Below are positions 1 to 8,114 of a DNA stretch of 64,000 nucleotides, piece by piece. Source of the stretch: UBA4877 sp002399345 (lineage in GTDB: Bacteria > Bacillota > Thermoanaerobacteria > Thermoanaerobacterales > UBA4877). Under the pieces are notes generated by a model. The model was not told the origin of the DNA. It saw only the letters and a program-made list of their open reading frames with translations, and did not search any database. The first letter of the stretch is position 1. Every line of letters begins with the position of its first letter. The position numbers and the translations under genes were made by a program. Where the stretch lies: assembly GCA_036752905.1 (NCBI GenBank), contig DAIORT010000006.1, positions 1-64,000 of the forward strand. Direction: 5' to 3'.

Positions 1-5
1 TTCAT
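1..5 (-). CDS. Start of a gene running off the left edge
   Basis: Only the start codon (ATG, complement of 3-5) and two further bases are inside the window, so the product cannot be named. A start is inferred because an AAGGAGGG-type ribosome binding site lies about 7 bases upstream (complement of 13-20) and a consensus promoter lies just beyond it. Confidence 0.5.
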
Positions 6-27
6 TATAGAACCCTCCTTTGTAATT

Positions 28-55
28 ATTATATCATAGGGCATATTCATGTCAA
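28..55 (-). promoter_or_regulatory. SigA-type promoter for the gene leaving the left edge
   Basis: On the minus strand a perfect TTGACA (50-55) is followed after 16 bases by a perfect TATAAT (28-33). It points towards the start codon at 3-5. The -35 box overlaps the stop codon of the small hypothetical gene at 52-300. Confidence 0.75.
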
Positions 56-300
56 TGTATTACAGTTCTTGTTAGTTTACATGATTTTTTGACAGGGGGA
101 TTATAATCCAATTCATTGCACATTTCCTTTAATTTTAAAAACGTCGCTATAATTTTAAATCCGCATCTGTATCTGTCATCTAATTCATCCCTAATGGCAT
201 ATTCGTTGTAGTTATTGTATACTTTCAACAAGTTTTTATCACTATTAATCATTTTCTCCAATCTGCACATTTCATCAGTAAGAGCTTTATTAGTCACCAT
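52..300 (-). CDS. Small hypothetical protein, possibly DUF6809-like
   Basis: This is an 82-residue protein of unknown function. An upstream ATG in frame at 354 exists, but a GGGAGGAGGGA ribosome binding site ends about 8 bases before the ATG at 300, so the shorter form is preferred. The protein is charged and predicted helical, with no signal peptide or membrane segment. The central GFKIIATFLKLKEM stretch loosely resembles the C-terminal helix of DUF6809 proteins, which are common in Clostridia and have no known role; this is recall, not a search. Its stop codon lies inside the -35 box of the next minus-strand promoter, so read-through into that gene is possible. Confidence 0.55.
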   Translation of the reverse strand: MVTNKALTDEMCRLEKMINSDKNLLKVYNNYNEYAIRDELDDRYRCGFKIIATFLKLKEMCNELDYNPPVKKSCKLTRTVIH

Positions 301-388
301 TGTTATATCCCTCCTCCCTTTTGTAACTCTGATAATATATTCGACATTTACCATAAATTTCCTTCTTAGGCAAAATAAAAATTAATGA

Positions 389-394
389 TATAAT
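389..394 (+). promoter_or_regulatory. Probable -10 box upstream of the AlaX-type gene
   Basis: A perfect TATAAT lies 20 bases upstream of the ATG at 414. The -35 position holds only a weak TTAGGC (366-371), so the assignment is tentative. The transcript would have a very short leader carrying the GAGAGGTGA ribosome binding site. Confidence 0.4.
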
Positions 395-413
395 TAAAGA
401 GAGGTGATTACAA

Positions 414-1604
414 ATGACAAAAAAATTATACTTTTATGATTCATACATAACAGAATTTACGGGAAATGTTATTACTGTTATACCTTTTAAAGACAGATAT
501 GCCGCCATAATGAGAGAAACATATTTTTATCCCGAGTCCGGCGGACAGCCTTCCGATACAGGATATATAGATACAGTCAAGGTCCTTAAAGTAGAGATAC
601 AAGATGGTACAATATATCATATAATAGACAGTCCGATTAAACCAGGCAGCTACAAATGTAAAATAGATTTTGACAGGCGCTTTGATAATATGCAGCAGCA
701 TACGGGCCAACATATTCTGTCAGCATCATTTTATAAATTATTTAACACCATGACAAGCAGCTTCCATATAGGGCGGGAAATATCTCATATAGATATTGAT
801 AAACCCAGCCTTACCGAGTCGGACATCATATCCGCGGAGATTTGCGCAAATGAATACGTGTACAATAATATTCCCGTCCTTACATATATTGTAACACCGG
901 AAGAGGCGGCAAAGCTTCCTCTAAGGAAGAGTCCTACCGTAAATCAAGGTATAAGGATAGTGGAAGTGAAAGACTGCGATTTTTCACCATGCGGCGGTAC
1001 GCATGTAAAGAGTACAGGAGAGATAGGCATTATTAAAATAACCAGGTGTGAAAGAAGCAAGAATAAACTCCGTTTATATTTTGTATGCGGCAAAAGAGCG
1101 TTACTGTATTTTTGTAAAATAAACCAAAGTATTAATGATTTAGCAAGCCATTTTTCAACCAATATTGATGATATTCCACATCGAATAGAGGAAGCTGAAC
1201 AAACTAAAAGGAAAATGAAAAAAGAAATTTCTTCTTTAAAAAATGAACTTGCCTCAAATATAGCTGATGATCTCTACAGTAAACGTAAAAATATTAACCC
1301 AAACTTGGATCTGGTAATAAAAACCTTCAATGACTGCGACGAGCAAATCCTGCACATGGTTTCTTCAAGATTAACCGAAAATCCGGACTGCTTATCTGTT
1401 TTAGTAAATAACTCTAAGCAGCAAAAGTTCATAATAAGTCGTTCGGCTGATTTGGATTTTAACATGAAACAATTATTCGAGGATCTGAAAGATCACTTTG
1501 AGTGTAATGGTGGTGGCAATTCTAAGCAGGTGCAGTTTGTCATAAAAGGTGACGGCAAAAATATAATAACTTTTATAGAAGAAAAAATAAAGGATGCTCT
1601 TTAA
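414..1604 (+). CDS. AlaX-type alanyl-tRNA editing protein with DHHA1 domain
   Basis: This is a 396-residue trans-editing protein related to the editing half of alanyl-tRNA synthetase. Such proteins hydrolyse Ser-tRNA(Ala) or Gly-tRNA(Ala) in the cytoplasm. The N-terminal part has GGQP (43-46) followed by the Zn-binding editing motif HTGQH (96-100). The second metal site is CGGTH (Cys193, His197). A coiled-coil-like stretch (about 255-290) leads into a DHHA1-type C-terminal domain ending with a GGG motif, which makes it the long AlaX form. The aminoacylation domain is absent, so it is not AlaS. The start is backed by GAGAGGTGA eight bases upstream. It is probably co-transcribed with the next gene, 26 bases downstream. 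Confidence 0.9.
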   Translation: MTKKLYFYDSYITEFTGNVITVIPFKDRYAAIMRETYFYPESGGQPSDTGYIDTVKVLKVEIQDGTIYHIIDSPIKPGSYKCKIDFDRRFDNMQQHTGQHILSASFYKLFNTMTSSFHIGREISHIDIDKPSLTESDIISAEICANEYVYNNIPVLTYIVTPEEAAKLPLRKSPTVNQGIRIVEVKDCDFSPCGGTHVKSTGEIGIIKITRCERSKNKLRLYFVCGKRALLYFCKINQSINDLASHFSTNIDDIPHRIEEAEQTKRKMKKEISSLKNELASNIADDLYSKRKNINPNLDLVIKTFNDCDEQILHMVSSRLTENPDCLSVLVNNSKQQKFIISRSADLDFNMKQLFEDLKDHFECNGGGNSKQVQFVIKGDGKNIITFIEEKIKDAL

Positions 1605-1630
1605 ACAATATTATAAGGGGATGAATTAAT

Positions 1631-2104
1631 TTGGAAAATATGAAAAAAGCAGTAGTTGAAAAGTTAATTGAACGTGATGTCGGTATAGATGACATTGCAG
1701 TATTGGTTTACGACCTTCAAAAAAAATATATTCCGGATGTTACCATGAAAGAATGTACAGAAACAGTGCAGGATGTCTTAGAAAAAAGAGAGGTACAAAC
1801 CGCTTTACTTACAGGGATATCACTGGATATTCTTGCAGAAAAAGATCTTATAGAAGAACCGCTGCTAAGCATTATCAAGAGAGATGAATCACTATATGGT
1901 ATCGATGAAATTTTAGCTTTGAGCATAACCAATATCTATGGTTCAATAGGATTAACCAATTTCGGTTACCTGGATAAAATAAAGCCGGGGATTCTAGGAA
2001 AATTGAATGAAGATAAGCACATAAAATGCAATACGTTTTTGGATGACCTTGTTGCGGGTGTTGCGGCTGCTGCCTGCGCCAAACTCGCACACTCAAGAAT
2101 ATAA
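1631..2104 (+). CDS. Phosphatidylglycerophosphatase A-like protein (YutG family)
   Basis: This 157-residue protein matches the B. subtilis YutG/PgpA-like family nearly end to end from memory. Recognisable segments are KREVQTALLTGI, LYGIDEILA, IYGSIG and the C-terminal TFLDDLVAG. Family members are annotated as phosphatidylglycerophosphatase A, the step making phosphatidylglycerol; YutG itself lacks the extended membrane region of E. coli PgpA, so the activity is less certain than the family. The chosen start is TTG at 1631, ten bases after AAGGGG; an ATG at 1640 is the alternative. It follows the AlaX-type gene in the same direction and converges on tRNA-Sec. Confidence 0.8.
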   Translation: MENMKKAVVEKLIERDVGIDDIAVLVYDLQKKYIPDVTMKECTETVQDVLEKREVQTALLTGISLDILAEKDLIEEPLLSIIKRDESLYGIDEILALSITNIYGSIGLTNFGYLDKIKPGILGKLNEDKHIKCNTFLDDLVAGVAAAACAKLAHSRI

Positions 2105-2133
2105 AGTGAAAGAAAACATTCTTCTACTTATAT

Positions 2134-2230
2134 TGGCGGGAGTATGTGGGAATCGAACCCACCCAACGCCCTTTTGAGACGTCACACTGGTTTTGAAGAC
2201 CAGGAGGCACACCGGCACCCATCTACCCCC
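2134..2230 (-). tRNA. selC: tRNA-Sec (anticodon TCA)
   Basis: This 97-base gene, CCA included, inserts selenocysteine at UGA. The anticodon stem-loop CTGGT-CTTCAAA-ACCAG carries TCA. It has the features specific to tRNA-Sec: an extended acceptor stem (5' GGGGGTAG with 3' ATACTCCC), a long variable arm (GACGTC paired with GGCGTT), and a T arm GTGGG-TTCGATT-CCCAC. The 3' CCA is encoded. It lies about 1.7 kb from the selD-selA-selB operon, so the whole decoding machinery is in this window. Confidence 0.95.
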
Positions 2231-2402
2231 ATATGTATTTTGAAACTGCTACAACTGCTATATTGTAACATAATATGACGTAGTGTCAAGTTTGGCTTGA
2301 TTTTTTGATACAATTTTTTAATTTACATGTCAATTATGTCGAAATTTACTGGTCTGCAATCTTTACATCCAAAAATTTGTTTCTTTATACTAAATATAAC
2401 AT

Positions 2403-2431
2403 TTGCATAATACTAATTGAGATGATATAAT
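2403..2431 (+). promoter_or_regulatory. Promoter of the uracil permease gene
   Basis: TTGCAT (2403-2408), a 17-base spacer and a perfect TATAAT (2426-2431) predict a start near 2438. That gives a leader of only about 55 bases, too short for a classical pyr attenuator. Confidence 0.65.
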
Positions 2432-2461
2432 CATTGAGAATAAAAAATCAAATACTTTAAA

Positions 2462-2488
2462 TCAGTCCTGTGAGACTGGAAAGGAGAG
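2462..2488 (+). promoter_or_regulatory. PyrR-type RNA hairpin next to the ribosome binding site
   Basis: The transcript can form CAGTC (2463-2467) - CTGTGA loop - GACTG (2474-2478), with a possible extra T-G pair. The loop and 3' arm fit the PyrR-binding consensus (UCCNGNGAGRCU) known from pyr leaders. The ribosome binding site AAGGAGAG (2481-2488) follows two bases after the stem. No terminator hairpin fits in this short leader, so PyrR plus UMP would block translation directly rather than by attenuation. This is inference from sequence. Confidence 0.65.
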
Positions 2489-2493
2489 ATCAT

Positions 2494-3750
2494 ATGACAG
2501 ATCGCGTATTCAAGAACTCTATGGGGGATACCTCTGCAGTTCTACAAGGCGCAAAAAAATCAGTACTGGCATTGCAACATCTTATCGCTATGTTTGGGGC
2601 AACTGTATTAGTACCAATTCTAACCGGTTTAAACCCATCAATCGCTTTATTTTGTGCAGGAGCGGGCACACTTATATTCCATGCATGTACAAAAGGAAAG
2701 GTTCCGGTTTTTCTAGGCTCATCCTTCGCTTTTGTTCCGGTAATCTTAACTGTTAAGGAATTATATAATGGTGACTTGGCTTATGCTCAAGGTGGTATGG
2801 TAGTGGCAGGCTTGGTTTACATTCTGATTTCTTTTTTTATCAAAAAGATAGGTGCAGAAAAAGTTCAAAAAATATTAGCACCACAGGTTGTAGGACCTAT
2901 GATAATCGTTATAGGAATGAATCTTATACCGACAGCCTTTGTAATGGCTAAGGAAAATCCGGTAATTGCAGCAATTACATTGGGAACTGCTTTATTGGTG
3001 AATTTTAAAGGTAAGGGATTATTCAAACAACTTTCCATACTGATAGGGGTTCTAGTCGGATATATAATATCATACGGCATAGGTCTGGTTGATGTTACTG
3101 CAGTATCAAATGCAGCAATCATATCACTTCCTCCATTCAGATTTCCTAAATTTGATATAGGTGCAATTGCAATAATAACACCTATAGTGCTGGCAGTATT
3201 TATGGAACACATAGGTGATATAACCACCAATGGTCAGGTAGTCGGTAAGAACTTTATTGAAGACCCCGGACTAAACAGAACACTGCTCGGAGATGGATTA
3301 GCAACAACCTTCGCGGCTTTGATTGGAGGACCTGCAAATACAACATATGGTGAAAACACAGGAGTATTGGCAATCACAGGAAACTATGACCCGTCGATAC
3401 TAAGATTAGCAGCTATATTTGCCATAATACTAGCCTTTGTATCAAAAGTCGGGGCAATCTTAACAACAATTCCAAATCCGGTGATGGGCGGTATAAGTCT
3501 CATGCTCTTCAGTATGATTTCTTTAGTAGGAGCAAAGACAATAAAAAATAATAAAGTTAAATTTAATGTTAAAAATATAGTTGTAATGTCGACTATATTA
3601 ATATTAGGATTGTTCACTCCTCAATTAGAAAACATATTTGGATTTACTATAGGAATACCAATCAATAAAACAATAAGCATTTCCGGTTTAAGCTTTGCAG
3701 CCTTAGTAGGAATAATTCTAAATTCGATATTAAACTTAAGAAAGAATTAA
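2494..3750 (+). CDS. uraA: Uracil/xanthine permease, NCS2 family
   Basis: This 418-residue multispanning membrane protein of the NCS2 nucleobase:cation symporter family probably imports uracil. Family features include the N-terminal ALQHLIAMFGATVLVPILTG region, the substrate-site segment FMEHIGDITT, and GGPANTTYGENTG. The start is set at ATG 2494 because AAGGAGAG lies five bases upstream; an in-frame GTG at 2470 falls inside the PyrR-type hairpin and is rejected. The PyrR-like operator supports uracil rather than xanthine as substrate. The gene is monocistronic, with a bidirectional hairpin at 3833-3853 after it. Confidence 0.9.
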   Translation: MTDRVFKNSMGDTSAVLQGAKKSVLALQHLIAMFGATVLVPILTGLNPSIALFCAGAGTLIFHACTKGKVPVFLGSSFAFVPVILTVKELYNGDLAYAQGGMVVAGLVYILISFFIKKIGAEKVQKILAPQVVGPMIIVIGMNLIPTAFVMAKENPVIAAITLGTALLVNFKGKGLFKQLSILIGVLVGYIISYGIGLVDVTAVSNAAIISLPPFRFPKFDIGAIAIITPIVLAVFMEHIGDITTNGQVVGKNFIEDPGLNRTLLGDGLATTFAALIGGPANTTYGENTGVLAITGNYDPSILRLAAIFAIILAFVSKVGAILTTIPNPVMGGISLMLFSMISLVGAKTIKNNKVKFNVKNIVVMSTILILGLFTPQLENIFGFTIGIPINKTISISGLSFAALVGIILNSILNLRKN

Positions 3751-3826
3751 AACGGTTAAATCATTTATGTGCCTCATATTAGTTTTAAAATTGCGATCTT
3801 ACTCTGCATTGCTTATGTATATATGT

Positions 3827-3853
3827 AAAAATCCCGCCTTTTAAAAAGGCGGG
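3827..3853 (-). terminator. Rho-independent terminator for the sel operon
   Basis: The perfect hairpin CCCGCCTTTT (3833-3842) / AAAAAGGCGGG (3843-3853) is followed on the minus strand by ATTTTTAC. It lies 45 bases after the GerMN gene and may also stop uraA transcripts from the other side, although the plus-strand U-tract is poor. Confidence 0.85.
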
Positions 3854-3897
3854 TTATGAATAAAACTGTGAAAGTTTATTATGTCTTTTTTGTGTTA

Positions 3898-4809
3898 TCA
3901 ATCTTCCTTTATCATGCTGGTATCTTTTCCCATGGGCTGTGAAATATCATAGTGTCCGGCTAATGTGTCTGTTTTATTTCCTTCAATTAGAAACTGTACT
4001 TTTTCTATCTCAGGAAGCTGTGTAAGAGAATCTATCACTGAATACAGTGCCATTGTCTCGCCGGTGGAACCGCCGCCATTGTTTTCTTTAAATTCCTTAG
4101 AGAGATTTACATAGGCAACGCTGTCTTTTATTTCCAGGGAAATCAATTTGGTACCGTCCGGTATTGTCTTTATTAAGCTACTATATTCAGGACCTTTTAT
4201 CAATTCCTGTACTATACCTTGGGCAGGCTTTGCCTCATCGGCTATCGTTCTTTTCTCTGGTACCAGATTTAAGGCCTGTTCATCAGAGAAATAAATCTTA
4301 TAAGTTTTGATATCAGATTTATCCATGTGCTTCATAGCACCCACGGTATTACCGCTTTTATCGGCATAATCCTTCCCGTCAACAGTAATAGCGACTTTAT
4401 TCACACCTTCAAGACTGGTAAGTGTATTAACTACGGATGCCCTGGCTATCGTCTCTTCCGAATCATTTTTGAAACCGGTAAAGCCGCTGATATCAACATT
4501 AACCGTTCCATTAGAAAACTTTACATCTTTTATTTCGGCATCTTTAGGTACGCGCAAATATGCATCTTCTGCGGATGGACCTTTCAATAGTTCCTGCAAA
4601 GCCATTTTATAAATATTATCCTTTTCAGTATAGGTTATATTCTTTTTTTCTGTGACAAACCCGGTATTATCGGCATTTGCATAATGCAGTGTAACCTCCG
4701 TCTGTTTATTCTTTGGAGCTTCGGTCTGTTGTGTATGGTTTGCTGCAGGTGAGCATCCAGCCAGGCCAAGCAAGACTGCCAATAATAAAACTACTGTTGT
4801 TTTTCTCAT
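3898..4809 (-). CDS. GerMN-domain lipoprotein, GerM-like
   Basis: This 303-residue exported lipoprotein has a signal peptide ending in the lipobox LAGC (Cys19). Two consecutive GerMN domains follow (about 40-160 and 170-290), each with the pattern 'LLKGPS/ELIKGPE ... IPDGTK ... VNLSKEF'. In Bacillus, GerM functions in sporulation septation and germination and binds peptidoglycan-associated partners. Its ATG overlaps the selB stop (ATGA), so the two are translationally coupled, and it is the last gene before the terminator at 3833. A role specific to selenium is unlikely. The pairing is probably positional. Confidence 0.85.
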   Translation of the reverse strand: MRKTTVVLLLAVLLGLAGCSPAANHTQQTEAPKNKQTEVTLHYANADNTGFVTEKKNITYTEKDNIYKMALQELLKGPSAEDAYLRVPKDAEIKDVKFSNGTVNVDISGFTGFKNDSEETIARASVVNTLTSLEGVNKVAITVDGKDYADKSGNTVGAMKHMDKSDIKTYKIYFSDEQALNLVPEKRTIADEAKPAQGIVQELIKGPEYSSLIKTIPDGTKLISLEIKDSVAYVNLSKEFKENNGGGSTGETMALYSVIDSLTQLPEIEKVQFLIEGNKTDTLAGHYDISQPMGKDTSMIKED

Positions 4810-6689
4810 TTCACTTCATCCCCTTTAATTAGGATTCTTACATCTCCAGCCCTTCGTGTCAACTTTATTTTATCAAAGTATTCGAGGTAGGCCAAGGCAT
4901 ACTTCCTGCTGATGTCCAAAGCATCCCTGTATTCAGCTATCGTAATCCCGTCTTTTCGTCCGAATAAGCTCAGAAGTACACTTTTTAACTGTTTTCCGGT
5001 ATCTGAAGTAATACAAAGCCCGTCATCTATTTTTATTAAAAACCCCTCTTCTATCATATAATCGATTAAATCCTCATCCAGGCCGAAGCTTTCAATGGAA
5101 GGAGGCATAAAATCACCAGCAAGCGCGGATAATACCTTTCCCATAGCTTTTTTATCTTCACCACCGACAGATATTTCAAAACCGGGTACAGAGAGCAGGT
5201 TCTCTCCTTTTATATCTCCTCTGTTTCTTAATATATTAAGCATCATATCAAACCCGTTTCTTTCCATGTTTTTGAAAAAACCACTGTAGAGTACCTCTTT
5301 AGAAATACCTTTTTTCAGCGAATGGCGGTTATGGAAATCCTCTATACTCTTGGTGATTTTGCGTTTAAAATTCTCCAGGACATCGGCGTATACTAAATAT
5401 CCCTCCGATGATATTATTTTGCTGCCGCTTCCTATATCAGACAAAAGGCCTGAAAGTTCACTGGCAGTAAGACTGCACAAAACCGAGACCTTATCAAGCG
5501 GCAGGGGCCGGCCCGCTGAGGACAATACATACCTTAAAAAATCACTGTCCGAGGCATTTTCCAACGATCTGAGCTCATCTTCATAGCCGGGTATATTTTT
5601 TCTTTTCTTAGGATAAGGATTTATGATCATACCGCCACCGATGGTATAGAGCGGCGAGTAAGACCTGACAACAAACCTGTCCAGTCTTTCGCACGCAACA
5701 TCCTCTTCTAGCTTTAATCTGCAAAAACCCGATTCGCCCTGTTTAATTTCGACGCCACCTAATACCGATGTCCTTGCCATTACCTCTGCAGAACCGACAT
5801 ACAGCCTGATTCTTTGGTTGCTCTTTATTATAAAGGGGCTATCATCTAATAAAGTTATTTTACAATCCAATGAATCCGTACACATACACATACCTGGAGG
5901 AGCTACAACCATGCCGCGTTTTACCTCCCCTACTTTTAAAGAGGACAAATTAATTGCCACCCTCTCACCTGCTTCAACGAGCGGCACATTTTCATCATGC
6001 ACCTGTAAATTCCGCGCTTTTGTTGAAAGATTTTCGGGGTAAATATCCAGTTCATCCCCCGTACTTATCTTTCCTGACATCAGGGTACCCGTTATAACGG
6101 TTCCATAACCGTGTACACTGAAAACCCTGTCTATAGGAATCCTGAAATGTCTCTGCGTGTCCTTTTGATCTACTTTCTTATATTCCTCCAATATGGCCCC
6201 CTTGAGCTCTTCTATACCGCTGCCATTTATTGCGGAGACTTCGACTATCGGCGCATGCTCCAAGAAGGTATTTTTTATATAATCCGCTATGTCTTCCTTT
6301 ACCATATCCAGCCATTCTTCTTCCACCATATCCGTCTTTGTAATAACCACGATTCCGTGCTTGGTCCCCAATAGCTGAAGGATGTGAAGATGTTCTTTTG
6401 TCTGCGGCATTATACCCTCGTCAGCAGCGATTACCAAAAGGACGATATCAATACCTGCGGCGCCTGCCAGCATATTCTTTATAAACTTCTCGTGTCCCGG
6501 AACATCAACTATTCCCGCCCTTGTGCCGTCGGGAAGCTCAAAATATGAAAAACCTAGATCTATGGTTATGCCGCGCTTCTTTTCTTCGGGTAGCCTGTCC
6601 GTATTACGTCCGGTAAGGGCCCTTATCAAGGTTGTTTTACCGTGGTCAATATGCCCTGCAGTGCCTATTATTACTCTTTTCATATTCAC
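4806..6689 (-). CDS. selB: Selenocysteine-specific elongation factor SelB
   Basis: This 627-residue GTPase delivers Sec-tRNA(Sec) to UGA codons marked by a SECIS element. The G domain shows GHIDHGKTT (12-20), DVPGHEKF (62-69) and TKTD. Translation-factor beta domains follow, then the C-terminal winged-helix repeats that bind SECIS RNA, giving a full-length protein. The GTG at 6689 overlaps the selA stop; the ATG six bases later (6683) gives the family-typical start MKRVIIGTAGHIDHG and may be the real one. It is translationally coupled to selA. Confidence 0.97.
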   Translation of the reverse strand: MNMKRVIIGTAGHIDHGKTTLIRALTGRNTDRLPEEKKRGITIDLGFSYFELPDGTRAGIVDVPGHEKFIKNMLAGAAGIDIVLLVIAADEGIMPQTKEHLHILQLLGTKHGIVVITKTDMVEEEWLDMVKEDIADYIKNTFLEHAPIVEVSAINGSGIEELKGAILEEYKKVDQKDTQRHFRIPIDRVFSVHGYGTVITGTLMSGKISTGDELDIYPENLSTKARNLQVHDENVPLVEAGERVAINLSSLKVGEVKRGMVVAPPGMCMCTDSLDCKITLLDDSPFIIKSNQRIRLYVGSAEVMARTSVLGGVEIKQGESGFCRLKLEEDVACERLDRFVVRSYSPLYTIGGGMIINPYPKKRKNIPGYEDELRSLENASDSDFLRYVLSSAGRPLPLDKVSVLCSLTASELSGLLSDIGSGSKIISSEGYLVYADVLENFKRKITKSIEDFHNRHSLKKGISKEVLYSGFFKNMERNGFDMMLNILRNRGDIKGENLLSVPGFEISVGGEDKKAMGKVLSALAGDFMPPSIESFGLDEDLIDYMIEEGFLIKIDDGLCITSDTGKQLKSVLLSLFGRKDGITIAEYRDALDISRKYALAYLEYFDKIKLTRRAGDVRILIKGDEVK

Positions 6690-8080
6690 TTATCATCACC
6701 TAAAACAAAACACATTGCTTTAACTATGTCTGCCACATCGCCGTCTCCTAATGTCCTCATATCCATAATAAGCGTGTCATCTGCCGTTCTGCATACTATG
6801 GGTACATCACACGACCTCAGTTGCTGCGAAATCCAATCCACGCTCTTCTGCGAATGTTTTACCTTAATCACACATGTCTTAACCAAAGCTCCCGGCATGG
6901 AGCCTCCACCTACCTCTGAATAATCATCGGTAATTTCGGCTTCTATCCCTTCTATATTTTCTATCCCTTTCAAAATCTTCTTAGCTCTGTCTGCGAGATC
7001 CCGGCTGTCCGCCGTAAGCATTTTCAGTGTAGGAATGTTAAATAAGGCATCCTCACGGCTGTAATAATGGCTCAAGGTTTCTTCAAGGCATATAAGGCTA
7101 AGTTTATCTATTCTTAACGCCCTTATGAGCGGGTGCGATTTTATTTCATCAATATAACTTTTCTTGCCTATTATAATACCGGACTGCGGCCCACCTAACA
7201 GCTTGTCCCCGCTAAATGTTACTATATCCGCGCCATCCTTTAAACATTCCATAACGGATGGCTCATGCGGCAAACCAAATGATGTTAAATCATATATAAG
7301 GCCGCTTCCTAAATCTACCCCCGCGGGTATCCCGTGAGAATGAGCAACCTCGGCAATCTCCTTTACGGATGGGGATTCGGTAAAACCGATTATTTTAAAA
7401 TTACTTGTATGTATCTTTAATAGCATTGCTGTTTTATCGGCATCATAGGCTTTTTCATAATCACCGGCCCTGGTCTTATTGGTTGTACCCACCTCTTTTA
7501 AAACAGCTCCGCTCTCCGTCATCACATCCGGCACCCTGAATGATCCGCCTATTTCAACAAGCTCGCCGCGGGAAATGACCACCTCTTTGCCTTTTGCCAG
7601 AGTGGTGAGCATGAGTAGAACAGCGGCCGCATTGTTATTAACTACCGCCGCTGCTTCACAACCGGTTATTTCTGTCAGCATCTTTTCAATTTTCCTGTAG
7701 CGGTTCCCTCTTTTGCCTTCCTTCAGATCAAATTCCAGATCGCAATAACCACTTGCGCTATCATTTAATCTTTTAATACAGTCTTCGGATAAAACCGCCC
7801 TTCCCAGGTTTGTATGCAAGACAACCCCAGTGGCATTGATGACCCGCCGCGTCCTGAAACGTCTCTCAGATTTTAGGGTATCCGTTATATAGCATTCCAA
7901 AAACTTCTCGTCTATATCCTTTATCTGTCCCTTTACTATATGAGACTTTAAATCATCAAGGGCGTCTCTTACGACACGCACCGTCCTTTCCCGTCCTAGA
8001 GAGGAGATATAAAATTGTATATAAGGTTTATTTATAATCCTGTCTACTGACGGGATCTTTCTCAATATATCCTGTAACAT
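6686..8080 (-). CDS. selA: L-seryl-tRNA(Sec) selenium transferase SelA
   Basis: This PLP enzyme converts Ser-tRNA(Sec) to Sec-tRNA(Sec) using selenophosphate. It has 464 residues from ATG 8080, which follows AGGTGA by eight bases; a GTG at 8092 would begin before that site and is rejected. The PLP lysine lies in SGDKLLGGPQ (about Lys293), and TGVVLHTNLGRA near residue 85 is the typical active-site entry. It lies between selD (34 bases upstream) and selB (overlapping), the usual sel operon order. Confidence 0.97.
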   Translation of the reverse strand: MLQDILRKIPSVDRIINKPYIQFYISSLGRERTVRVVRDALDDLKSHIVKGQIKDIDEKFLECYITDTLKSERRFRTRRVINATGVVLHTNLGRAVLSEDCIKRLNDSASGYCDLEFDLKEGKRGNRYRKIEKMLTEITGCEAAAVVNNNAAAVLLMLTTLAKGKEVVISRGELVEIGGSFRVPDVMTESGAVLKEVGTTNKTRAGDYEKAYDADKTAMLLKIHTSNFKIIGFTESPSVKEIAEVAHSHGIPAGVDLGSGLIYDLTSFGLPHEPSVMECLKDGADIVTFSGDKLLGGPQSGIIIGKKSYIDEIKSHPLIRALRIDKLSLICLEETLSHYYSREDALFNIPTLKMLTADSRDLADRAKKILKGIENIEGIEAEITDDYSEVGGGSMPGALVKTCVIKVKHSQKSVDWISQQLRSCDVPIVCRTADDTLIMDMRTLGDGDVADIVKAMCFVLGDDK

Positions 8081-8114
8081 TAATAAAATCACCTCACAGT
8101 TCCATGTGAAACCA

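Noticed and set aside
2470..2493. GTG at 2470 as the start of uraA
   Set aside because: It lies in the loop of the PyrR-type hairpin, and the ATG at 2494 has the proper ribosome binding site and family-typical start.
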